5,672 bases of DNA. Origin: Rhizobacter sp. (lineage in GTDB: Bacteria > Pseudomonadota > Gammaproteobacteria > Burkholderiales > Burkholderiaceae). The position numbers and the translations under genes are program-made. The DNA lies in contig JACMKW010000143.1 of the NCBI GenBank assembly GCA_014379885.1, positions 1 through 5,672 on the forward strand, read 5' to 3'. Of the stretch, positions 1-5,377 are shown piece by piece (the stretch's first letter is position 1; each line of letters opens with the position of its first letter). The notes under the pieces are model-generated. The model worked only from the letters and a program-made list of their open reading frames with translations, was not told where the DNA came from and searched no databases.

Positions 1-1040
1 ATCACACGCTGCACGATCGCCAGGCCCACGCCGTTGCCCTGGAACGCCGCTTCGGTGTGAAAGCGCTGAAAGGGGCGGAACAGGCGCTCGCCGGCCGCAC
101 GCACATCGAACCCGGCGCCGTTGTCGCGCACATGAAAGACCGGGCCATCCGCACCCAGGCTCTGGCCGAACTCGACCCGTGGCCGCGGCACGCCGGCGCT
201 GTACTTCCACGCGTTCGACAGCAGGTTCGACAAGGCCACCCGCAGCAGGCGCGGATCACCTTTGGCCAGCAGGCCTTTTTCGACCTGGAATTCGGCGTGG
301 GCGTGCGGGTGGGCCTGGGCCAGCTCTTCAAGCAGCGTTTGCGCCATGTGCGACAGATCGGCGGGCTGCACCTGCATTTCGGTGCGCGTGAGGTTGCCCA
401 GCAGCAGCATGTCGTCGATCAGGGTGTTCATGCGGCTTGCAGCGCCCTGGATGTAGCCCACGTACTCGCGCGCCTTGTCGCCCAAGGGGCCGGCATGGCC
501 AAGCTGCAACAGATCGGCAAAACCGGCGACCTGCCCGAGCGGCGTGCGCAGGTCATGCGACACCGAGTAGCTGAACCCCTCCATCTCGGCATGCACGGTA
601 CGCAGCTCGCGGTAGGCCTTCTCCATCGCCTGCGCCTGCTGTTGGGCCTCCAGGCGCATGCGGTGCAAGCGGATGAACACCGCCGCCTTGGCTCGCAGAA
701 TTTCGGGCACCACCGGCGAGAGGATGTAGTCGACCGCCCCGAGACGGTAGCCCCGGTAGGTGTCTTGCGCGTGCACGTACATGGCCGAAACGAAGACGAT
801 GGGTGCGTCCAGGCCTTCGTGCTTGTCTCGAATGGCCTGTGCCACCTCGAAGCCATTCATGCCCGAGAGATGCACGTCGAGCAAGATCATGGCGTAGTGC
901 CGTTCGGCGCAGCGCGCCAGCGCTTCTTCACCGGTGCCTGCCATGTAGAGCTCGGCGCCCAGGTCATTGAGCGTGGCCTGGTAGAGGCGGCGGTTGGCAG
1001 GGTTGTCGTCGACGATGAGGATGGCGGGTGTGATGAGCAT
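1..1040 (-). CDS. REC-HisKA-HATPase sensor kinase (C-terminus cut by window edge)
   Basis: Soluble response-regulator/histidine-kinase fusion; 346 residues are visible and the gene runs off position 1. An N-terminal receiver domain (about 5-125) has the acidic pair D11-D12, phosphoacceptor D55 in LLDVHLSGMNG, and S85. The Lys normally found before Pro in the last loop is Ser108 (ILSPVVPEIL). A helical linker leads to the HisKA H-box SYSVSHDLRTPL (phosphoacceptor H162), N-box LSNLLSNAWKYS (about 271-281), G1 VRDNGAGFD (304-312), F-box LFRPF (320-324) and G2 GNGVGLAIV (335-343). Only the last strand and helix of the ATPase domain should be missing. No membrane segment or signal peptide is seen, so it is cytoplasmic. 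It lies 44 nt after the larger hybrid kinase on the same strand and is probably co-transcribed, so its receiver may take phosphate from that kinase. The ATG start at 1040 is the only one that keeps the whole receiver, but no good Shine-Dalgarno precedes it. The family is clear; the signal and output are unknown. Confidence 0.93.
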   Translation of the reverse strand, partial: MLITPAILIVDDNPANRRLYQATLNDLGAELYMAGTGEEALARCAERHYAMILLDVHLSGMNGFEVAQAIRDKHEGLDAPIVFVSAMYVHAQDTYRGYRLGAVDYILSPVVPEILRAKAAVFIRLHRMRLEAQQQAQAMEKAYRELRTVHAEMEGFSYSVSHDLRTPLGQVAGFADLLQLGHAGPLGDKAREYVGYIQGAASRMNTLIDDMLLLGNLTRTEMQVQPADLSHMAQTLLEELAQAHPHAHAEFQVEKGLLAKGDPRLLRVALSNLLSNAWKYSAGVPRPRVEFGQSLGADGPVFHVRDNGAGFDVRAAGERLFRPFQRFHTEAAFQGNGVGLAIVQRV

Positions 1041-1084
1041 GCGAGATGTTCGAAGGCGAAGGCCAAAGGTTTTATCGAGCCGTC

Positions 1085-3919
1085 TCAGGCGTGCAAACGT
1101 CGCTGTTTGGCCAGCGCGCGCTTCACTTCGGCGAGCAGGCCGAGGGAATGGAAGTCGGTCTTCTCCATCACCTGCTGCACCTTGCCGCTGAGCCGCGCGT
1201 GGTCGTCGCGCGTGAGCAGCTTGGCGGTGAGCACGATGATGGGAATATGGGCAGTGGCTGGGTTGCCGCGCAGGCCGTGCACCACGTCGAAGCCAGACAC
1301 CTGCGGCATCATCAGATCAAGCACGATGAGCGCCGGCGGGCTGCTGCGCACCAGGTCGAGTGCCTCTTGCCCGCCGTAGGCGGCCATGGGGGTGTAGCCG
1401 GCCACCTGCAGGTGCTTGCTCACGAGGGCCACGGCCTTGGGGTCGTCGTCGACGACCAGCACGCGTGCGTCGGTCAGCGGCTCGTCCAGCCCGGCCGCCG
1501 CCAGTGCGCCCAGCAGGTCCGCCTGCGTCACGGGCTTGACCAGCACCTGCGCCGCGCCCAAGGCAAAGCCACGCTGCGCTTCGTCGGTGATCGAGACGAT
1601 GACGACCGGAATGTGGCTCGTGCTCTGCTGGTCTTTCAGTCGGGCGAGCATGTCCCAGCCGTCCATGCCGGGCAGGATGATGTCGAGCACGAGCGCGTCG
1701 GGCCGCAACTCGGCAGCACGCGCCAATCCGTCTTCGGCGGTGTGCGAAAACTCCACCCGATATCCTTGCGACTGCAGCTGCAATCGCATCAGGCTGGCCG
1801 CTCGCGGGTCATCTTCAACGACCAGCACCAAGGGCCCTGTCCCCGCCGCTGCGTTCTCCAATGAATTGGCAGCCACAGGCACGATCGCTGGTTTTTCAAT
1901 TGGCGCCTGTGGCTGCTGCAATGGCGACACCTCGCTCCCATGCGCATCGCGCCAGGGCAGCCAGACGCAGAAAACCGAGCCCGCCCCGGGCGCGCTCTTC
2001 ACCATCAAACCACCCCCGTGCAGCTCGGCGAGGCGCTTGGCCATGGTCAGGCCGAGGCCCGTACCGGCGTACTGTCGAGACAGCGAAGAGTCGATCTGCA
2101 CAAAGGCCTGAAAGAGCTGTTGCAAGTCACCGGGGGCGATGCCGATTCCGGTGTCGGTGACGCGAACTTCGAGGTAGTGTTCGCACTGGGTTTCAGAGGG
2201 CGAAAAAACACGTGTGTCGTCACTGGCCTGCACGGCGCACACTTCAGCGGCAGGTACGCGGGCGATCGCCAGGTTCACGCTGCCACCTTCGGGCGTGAAC
2301 TTGAGTGCGTTCGACACCAGGTTGTAGACAATCTGCTTGGCCTTGCGCAGGTCCATGCGCATGAGACCGAGGTCGGGCGGGCACGCGGTCGTGAAGCGCA
2401 CTCGCGCCGATGTGGCCCGCTCACGCAGCACCGACAGCGCACTGGCGACCAGTTGCGACGGGTCAGCGGTCTCCAGCTCCAGCGGCACGTGGCCGGCCTC
2501 GACCTTCGACAAATCGAGAATGTCATTGATGAGCGACAGCAGGTGCTTGCCACTGGTGTGAATGTCGCCCACGTACTCCTTCTGCTCAGGCGCCATCGGA
2601 CCGGTCAAGCCGTCTTTCATGATTTCCGAGAACCCGATGATGGCGTTCAGCGGAGTGCGCAACTCATGCGACATGTTGGCGAGGAACTCGCTCTTCATGC
2701 GGCTGGCGCGCTCCAGCTCGGCATTCTTTCGCTGGATGTCTTCACCGCGGCTGCGCAGTTGATCGGCCAGCAAGGCCAGTTCTTCGAGCTGCCCGAGGTT
2801 GTGCAAAGCCACGGCAAGCTGGGCGCACAGGCGGCCCACGAACTCACGGTCGCGCTCGGCCAGGCGGGCACTGGTGGCCAAGGTCAGCACACCCAGCAAG
2901 CGCCCCTGATGCTGCACCGGGCATATCAGCATGGCGGCAGGCTGCAGCGTGGCCAGGCCGGTTTCGATGCGCAGCCCGGTGGTGGCGTCGAGCGCCTCCA
3001 GGTAAACCGGTTTGCCGTCGCGCGCGGCAGCGCCTACCGGGCCTTCATCCATGTGCAGCACGGGCTTGATGTCGGCCGGCGCTGCACGCGCAGCCACCAA
3101 CCGCAGCGCCCCGCCCCACTCCTCATGCGCGTAAAAAGCGCCCACCGGGAACAAGGGGTTCTCGGCCAGCAGTGCCAGCGTGCCGTCGAGCACCGCCTTG
3201 CGGTCGTTCTCGGCGTTGTACAGCGTGAGCGCCTGCGCGTGTACCGCGTCGTAGGCGCGCTCTTCGGCCACCAGCACCTCAGCCACCTGGCGCGCATGCA
3301 GATCGCGGTACATGCGCCAGAAGATCGTCGGCAACAGCACCAGCAGCACGAGCACAAAGGCGCCGAACACGAATGCCGTGGTGCGCGAGTGGTCCCGCTC
3401 TGCGCTTTCGCGCTGCACCAGCAGGCGGCCTTCTTCGACGCTCATGGCGTCGATGAGGGGGCGGATGTTGGCGATGGCCTGCGCGCCAAGCTCGATGCGC
3501 TGCGCGGGCGAGTAGTCGGTGCCCTGGACGATCAGGGCCTCAGCTTGCCGATAAAGCTGGATACGCCCCGTCAGCTCGCGCCTCAGGTCGGCCAGCCGGG
3601 CAATCTGGCCCGGGTTGTCTGCGGAAAGCCGCGCCAACTCGGCCAACCCTTGATCCAGCGACTCCAGCGCTACGTTGCGCTCGCTGCGGTAAATGGTGTT
3701 GCGCGTGGCCAAGTAGGCGCGATGCCCGGCTTCGGCCCGGTACAGGCTCGATTCGAGGTCGTTGATGACCGCCTTGACCTGGTGCGTGTGGCTCACATAG
3801 GCCGCTGCGTCAACCGTCTGCTGCGCGAAATTCCATGCGAATGCCGCCAGCGCGAGCACCACGGCAGCCGCAGCGGCCATGCCGCCCATGGCGAATTGTC
3901 GAACCGTGAGTTTTTGCAT
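1085..3919 (-). CDS. Membrane hybrid histidine kinase, CHASE3-GAF-HisKA-HATPase-REC-REC
   Basis: A 944-residue inner-membrane sensor kinase. TM1 (about 9-30, Ala-rich) and TM2 (about 182-203) enclose a helical CHASE3-type periplasmic sensor (about 32-178). A GAF-like domain follows (about 230-375), then a short coiled linker. HisKA holds EFLANMSHELRTPLNAIIGF with H418. The ATPase has N-box NLVSNALKFT (N537), G1 DTGIGI (589-594), F-box LFQAF and G2 GTGLGL (619-624). A Pro/Ala-rich linker (about 660-695) leads to REC1 (D703/D704, phosphoacceptor D746, S776, K795) and REC2 (D824/D825, D868, T898, K920). Both receivers keep their catalytic residues; in REC2 the Lys is followed by Thr rather than Pro. 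The ATPase domain carries an insertion between the N and G1 boxes (about 552-582). No HAMP, Hpt or DNA-binding domain is present. The ATG at 3919 is chosen because GGAG ends 5 nt before it; a longer frame would need a TTG with no ribosome site. It is probably the first gene of an operon with the REC-kinase downstream. The ligand is not predictable. Confidence 0.95.
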   Translation of the reverse strand: MQKLTVRQFAMGGMAAAAAVVLALAAFAWNFAQQTVDAAAYVSHTHQVKAVINDLESSLYRAEAGHRAYLATRNTIYRSERNVALESLDQGLAELARLSADNPGQIARLADLRRELTGRIQLYRQAEALIVQGTDYSPAQRIELGAQAIANIRPLIDAMSVEEGRLLVQRESAERDHSRTTAFVFGAFVLVLLVLLPTIFWRMYRDLHARQVAEVLVAEERAYDAVHAQALTLYNAENDRKAVLDGTLALLAENPLFPVGAFYAHEEWGGALRLVAARAAPADIKPVLHMDEGPVGAAARDGKPVYLEALDATTGLRIETGLATLQPAAMLICPVQHQGRLLGVLTLATSARLAERDREFVGRLCAQLAVALHNLGQLEELALLADQLRSRGEDIQRKNAELERASRMKSEFLANMSHELRTPLNAIIGFSEIMKDGLTGPMAPEQKEYVGDIHTSGKHLLSLINDILDLSKVEAGHVPLELETADPSQLVASALSVLRERATSARVRFTTACPPDLGLMRMDLRKAKQIVYNLVSNALKFTPEGGSVNLAIARVPAAEVCAVQASDDTRVFSPSETQCEHYLEVRVTDTGIGIAPGDLQQLFQAFVQIDSSLSRQYAGTGLGLTMAKRLAELHGGGLMVKSAPGAGSVFCVWLPWRDAHGSEVSPLQQPQAPIEKPAIVPVAANSLENAAAGTGPLVLVVEDDPRAASLMRLQLQSQGYRVEFSHTAEDGLARAAELRPDALVLDIILPGMDGWDMLARLKDQQSTSHIPVVIVSITDEAQRGFALGAAQVLVKPVTQADLLGALAAAGLDEPLTDARVLVVDDDPKAVALVSKHLQVAGYTPMAAYGGQEALDLVRSSPPALIVLDLMMPQVSGFDVVHGLRGNPATAHIPIIVLTAKLLTRDDHARLSGKVQQVMEKTDFHSLGLLAEVKRALAKQRRLHA
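1869..1916. repeat. Perfect 12-bp inverted repeat inside the hybrid kinase linker
   Basis: Arms GCAGCCACAGGC (1869-1880) and GCCTGTGGCTGC (1905-1916) are exact reverse complements separated by 24 nt. They lie in the codons of the Pro/Ala-rich linker between the ATPase and REC1 (about residues 668-683). The heptamer AATTGGC also occurs as a direct repeat at 1864 and 1898, and CCAAT-GA-ATTGG (1858-1869) is a further small palindrome overlapping the left arm. In the mRNA the arms could form a stem with a 24-nt loop. No role is known. Confidence 0.6.
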
Positions 3920-3923
3920 CGAG

Positions 3924-3928
3924 TCTCC
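3924..3928 (-). promoter_or_regulatory. Ribosome binding site of the hybrid kinase gene
   Basis: Read on the minus strand this is GGAGA, with the GGAG core ending 5 nt before the ATG at 3919. It decides the start in favour of MQKLTVRQF. The alternative in-frame TTG 13 codons upstream (3958) has no such site and would put the start inside the candidate promoter. Confidence 0.75.
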
Positions 3929-3939
3929 GGGGAAGCTGC

Positions 3940-3968
3940 ACCGTACCCCTGCTCGCAAGACCCTTCAA
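3940..3968 (-). promoter_or_regulatory. Candidate sigma-70-type promoter for the kinase operon
   Basis: On the minus strand TTGAAG (3968-3963, TTGACA-like, 4 of 6) is followed after exactly 17 nt by TACGGT (3945-3940, TATAAT-like, 3 of 6). Transcription would begin near 3933, leaving a short leader containing the GGAGA site. The spacing is ideal but the -10 is weak, which would suit an activated promoter. The adjoining palindrome sits directly upstream of the -35. This is inferred from sequence only. Confidence 0.35.
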
Positions 3969-3984
3969 CTGACACATGTGTCAG
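3969..3984. promoter_or_regulatory. Perfect 16-bp palindrome, candidate operator
   Basis: CTGACACATGTGTCAG is a perfect inverted repeat with no spacer, in the intergenic region between the divergent kinase and phosphodiesterase genes. It abuts the candidate -35 of the kinase promoter, with its centre at about -43 from the predicted start. That is close to the position of an activator that touches the polymerase; a repressor is also possible. It is 125 nt upstream of the phosphodiesterase ATG. I do not recognise the motif as that of a named regulator. Confidence 0.5.
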
Positions 3985-3993
3985 GGCCGGGGG

Positions 3994-4020
3994 CTCTTGG
4001 GTGACGAAGTGACTCAAGAG
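3994..4020. repeat. Imperfect 12-bp inverted repeat in the divergent intergenic region
   Basis: Arms 3994-4005 (CTCTTGGGTGAC) and 4009-4020 (GTGACTCAAGAG) pair at 10 of 12 positions around a 3-nt GAA centre; the outer six base pairs are perfect. The right half also overlaps short direct repeats with an 8-nt period: GTGAC at 4001 and 4009, and TCAAG at 4014 and 4022. It could be a second operator or a small RNA hairpin. There is no T-run after it on either strand, so it is not a standard terminator. Confidence 0.4.
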
Positions 4021-4042
4021 GTCAAGCCTCGTAGCATCCGCC

Positions 4043-4060
4043 GTTTCACGCCGGTGTCAT
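4043..4060 (+). promoter_or_regulatory. Candidate PhoB box upstream of the phosphodiesterase
   Basis: GTTTCAC, 4 nt, GTGTCAT forms a direct repeat with the 11-nt period of Pho boxes (consensus CTGTCAT-N4-CTGTCAT). The second half matches 6 of 7, the first only 4 of 7. The box ends 10 nt before the -10-like TATGGT at 4071, which is the arrangement of E. coli Pho promoters, where the box replaces the -35. Glycerophosphodiester use is Pho-controlled in E. coli through the ugp operon, so the target makes sense. The first half-site is weak and the call is tentative. Confidence 0.35.
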
Positions 4061-4070
4061 GGGGCTGCCC

Positions 4071-4076
4071 TATGGT
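4071..4076 (+). promoter_or_regulatory. Candidate -10 element of the phosphodiesterase gene
   Basis: TATGGT matches TATAAT at 4 of 6 positions. With a start near 4083 the leader would be about 27 nt and would include the strong ribosome site at 4098. No good TTGACA-like -35 is seen 17 nt upstream, in keeping with an activator-dependent promoter using the Pho-like box. Confidence 0.3.
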
Positions 4077-4097
4077 CTGCCCTTCTCAAAGTTCAAG

Positions 4098-4103
4098 AGG
4101 AGA
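4098..4103 (+). promoter_or_regulatory. Ribosome binding site of the phosphodiesterase gene
   Basis: AGGAGA lies 6 nt before the ATG at 4110. It fixes the start at the signal-peptide methionine (MKTWKNMQ) and argues against the in-frame ATG at 4059, which has no such site and overlaps the candidate Pho box. Confidence 0.85.
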
Positions 4104-4109
4104 ACACTC

Positions 4110-5345
4110 ATGAAGACATGGAAGAACATGCAGATGGCCTTGGTGGCTGCCCTCGCCTGCGTGGCCTGCGCCCAGCCTGCCGTGGCCGACTCGAACGCCC
4201 GCCGCCACAACGACGCCACGCCGCTGGTCATCGGCCACCGCGGTGGCGCGAACGGCTACCTGCCCGAGCACACGCTGGAGGCCTATGCACTGGGCATTCA
4301 GCTGGGCGCTGATTTTGTGGAGCCCGATCTCGTGGCCACCAAAGACGGCCACCTGATCGCTCGCCACGAACCCAACCTGGCTGACACCACCAACGTCAAG
4401 GACCTGCCGCAGTTCGCCAGCCGCCGCCGCAAGCTCATGCTCGACGGCGTGGAGGTCGACGGCTTTTGGGCCAGCGACTTCACGCTGGCCGAGATCAAGC
4501 AACTGCGCGCGGTGCAGCCGATGGCCGAGCGCGACCCTTCGTTCAACGGCCAGTTCCAGATTCCTACGTTGGTGGAAGTGATCGACTTGGTGAAGCGCAA
4601 GTCGCGCGAAGAAGGCCGCCGCATCGGCATCTACCCCGAAACCAAGCACCCCACCTATCACCAGCAGATCGGCCTGCCGCTCGAAGACCGCTTGCTCGCC
4701 ATCCTCACGCACGCCGGCTGGAACCACCGCAACGCGCCGGTGTTCATCCAGTCGTTCGAAACCGCCAACCTCAAGTACCTGCGCTCACGCACCAGCGTGC
4801 GCCTGGTGCAGTTGGTAGACGCTGAAGACGTGAACGCCGATGGCTCGATCGCCTTCAACAAGCCCTACGACAAGCCGTATGACTGGGTGGTGTCGGGCCG
4901 CGCTGGTCTGTTCAAGGATTTGCTCACACCGCAAGGCCTGGCCGAAGTGCGCAGCTATGCCGATGGCATCGGCCCGTGGAAGGTCTACCTCATCAGCAGC
5001 GCCTGCAAGACGATCGTCGGCACTGGTTGCGCTGACAGCAACGGAGACGGCGCCATCGACGAGCGCGACCGCAAGCTGCTGCCCGCCACCGACATCGTCA
5101 CCAATGCCCACAAGCTCGGCCTGGTGGTGCACCCGTACACCTTCCGCAACGAGCAGCGCCGCCTCGCGAGCAACTACCAAGGCAACGCCATCAACGAGTA
5201 CCTGGCGTTCTATGCGCTGGGTGTGGACGGCGTGTTCAGCGACTTTGCCGACACCGCGTTTGCGGCGCGGGCCATGCACTTGCTGAAGACCGACCCGAAC
5301 TACGCACGCTGCCTGGTGAACGAGCGCCGCTGCGATCGCGACTGA
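4110..5345 (+). CDS. glpQ: Exported glycerophosphodiester phosphodiesterase, GlpQ type
   Basis: A 411-residue enzyme expected to hydrolyse deacylated phospholipids (glycerophosphodiesters) to glycerol-3-phosphate and an alcohol in the periplasm. A Sec signal peptide is visible: basic start MKTWKNMQ, hydrophobic core, and a likely cleavage site AVA|D after residue 26. The GDPD TIM-barrel signatures are intact: [15 protein letters not shown] (H43, R44), [11 protein letters not shown] (E71, D73), ARHEP (H86), IYPETKHP (E177, K179), the ADGIGP block (284-289), [10 protein letters not shown] (339-348) and GVFSDFAD (374-381). E71, D73 and E177 are likely metal ligands by analogy with the calcium-dependent GlpQ of E. 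coli. It is longer than E. coli GlpQ (358 residues). One extra stretch at about 295-325 contains C299-x7-C307 and an EF-hand-like loop, D309-x-N-x-D-G-x-I-D-x-x-D320. A second Cys pair (C401, C408) lies at the C-terminus, so disulfides are possible. The ATG at 4110 follows AGGAGA by 6 nt. It is divergent from the kinase operon. The family is secure; the exact substrate range is not. Confidence 0.93.
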   Translation: MKTWKNMQMALVAALACVACAQPAVADSNARRHNDATPLVIGHRGGANGYLPEHTLEAYALGIQLGADFVEPDLVATKDGHLIARHEPNLADTTNVKDLPQFASRRRKLMLDGVEVDGFWASDFTLAEIKQLRAVQPMAERDPSFNGQFQIPTLVEVIDLVKRKSREEGRRIGIYPETKHPTYHQQIGLPLEDRLLAILTHAGWNHRNAPVFIQSFETANLKYLRSRTSVRLVQLVDAEDVNADGSIAFNKPYDKPYDWVVSGRAGLFKDLLTPQGLAEVRSYADGIGPWKVYLISSACKTIVGTGCADSNGDGAIDERDRKLLPATDIVTNAHKLGLVVHPYTFRNEQRRLASNYQGNAINEYLAFYALGVDGVFSDFADTAFAARAMHLLKTDPNYARCLVNERRCDRD

Positions 5346-5353
5346 TGTGACCC

Positions 5354-5377
5354 GCGCGCCCTCAGACGAGGGTGCGC
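5354..5377. terminator. Hairpin at the convergent gene junction, possible bidirectional terminator
   Basis: Arms 5354-5363 (GCGCGCCCTC) and 5368-5377 (GAGGGTGCGC) pair over 10 bp, with nine Watson-Crick pairs and one G-U when read as plus-strand RNA, and an AGAC loop. It begins 8 nt after the phosphodiesterase stop and contains the stop codon of the convergent DUF1624 gene. Neither strand has a T-run after the stem, so this is not a classic intrinsic terminator. It may mark or protect RNA 3' ends, or simply be GC-rich coding sequence. Confidence 0.4.

Noticed and set aside
57..1379. A 440-codon open frame on the plus strand opposite both kinase genes
   Set aside because: It spans the junction of two real minus-strand genes and has no recognisable motif or ribosome site; it is an antisense shadow.
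3920..3958. A start 13 codons earlier for the hybrid kinase (TTG at 3958)
   Set aside because: It has no ribosome site, overlaps the candidate promoter, and would put a polar stretch ahead of the first membrane helix. The ATG at 3919 has a good GGAG.
1940..4012. A 690-codon open frame on the plus strand opposite the hybrid kinase gene
   Set aside because: It is antisense to a gene with complete, correctly ordered domain motifs. Its translation is rich in His, Gln, Arg and Gly with no family motif, as expected for an antisense frame in GC-rich DNA.
4059..4109. An earlier ATG (4059) for the phosphodiesterase
   Set aside because: It would add 17 residues before the signal peptide, has no Shine-Dalgarno sequence and overlaps the candidate regulatory elements. 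The ATG at 4110 has AGGAGA at ideal spacing.
4140..4172. A lipoprotein signal (Cys17 or Cys20) in the phosphodiesterase
   Set aside because: Neither Cys has a Leu-type residue at -3 (the preceding residues are ALA and CVA), and a clear signal peptidase I site AVA|D follows, so a soluble exported form is more likely. Not fully excluded.
4086..4727. A 213-codon open frame antisense to the phosphodiesterase
   Set aside because: It lies wholly opposite a gene with clear catalytic motifs, signal peptide and ribosome site; its own translation shows no motif.
4827..4850. A second EF-hand-like loop in the phosphodiesterase (DVNADGSI, residues 240-247)
   Set aside because: It lacks the final acidic ligand, and the DGS turn matches a loop present at the same place in E. 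coli GlpQ as I recall it. It is probably an ordinary surface loop.
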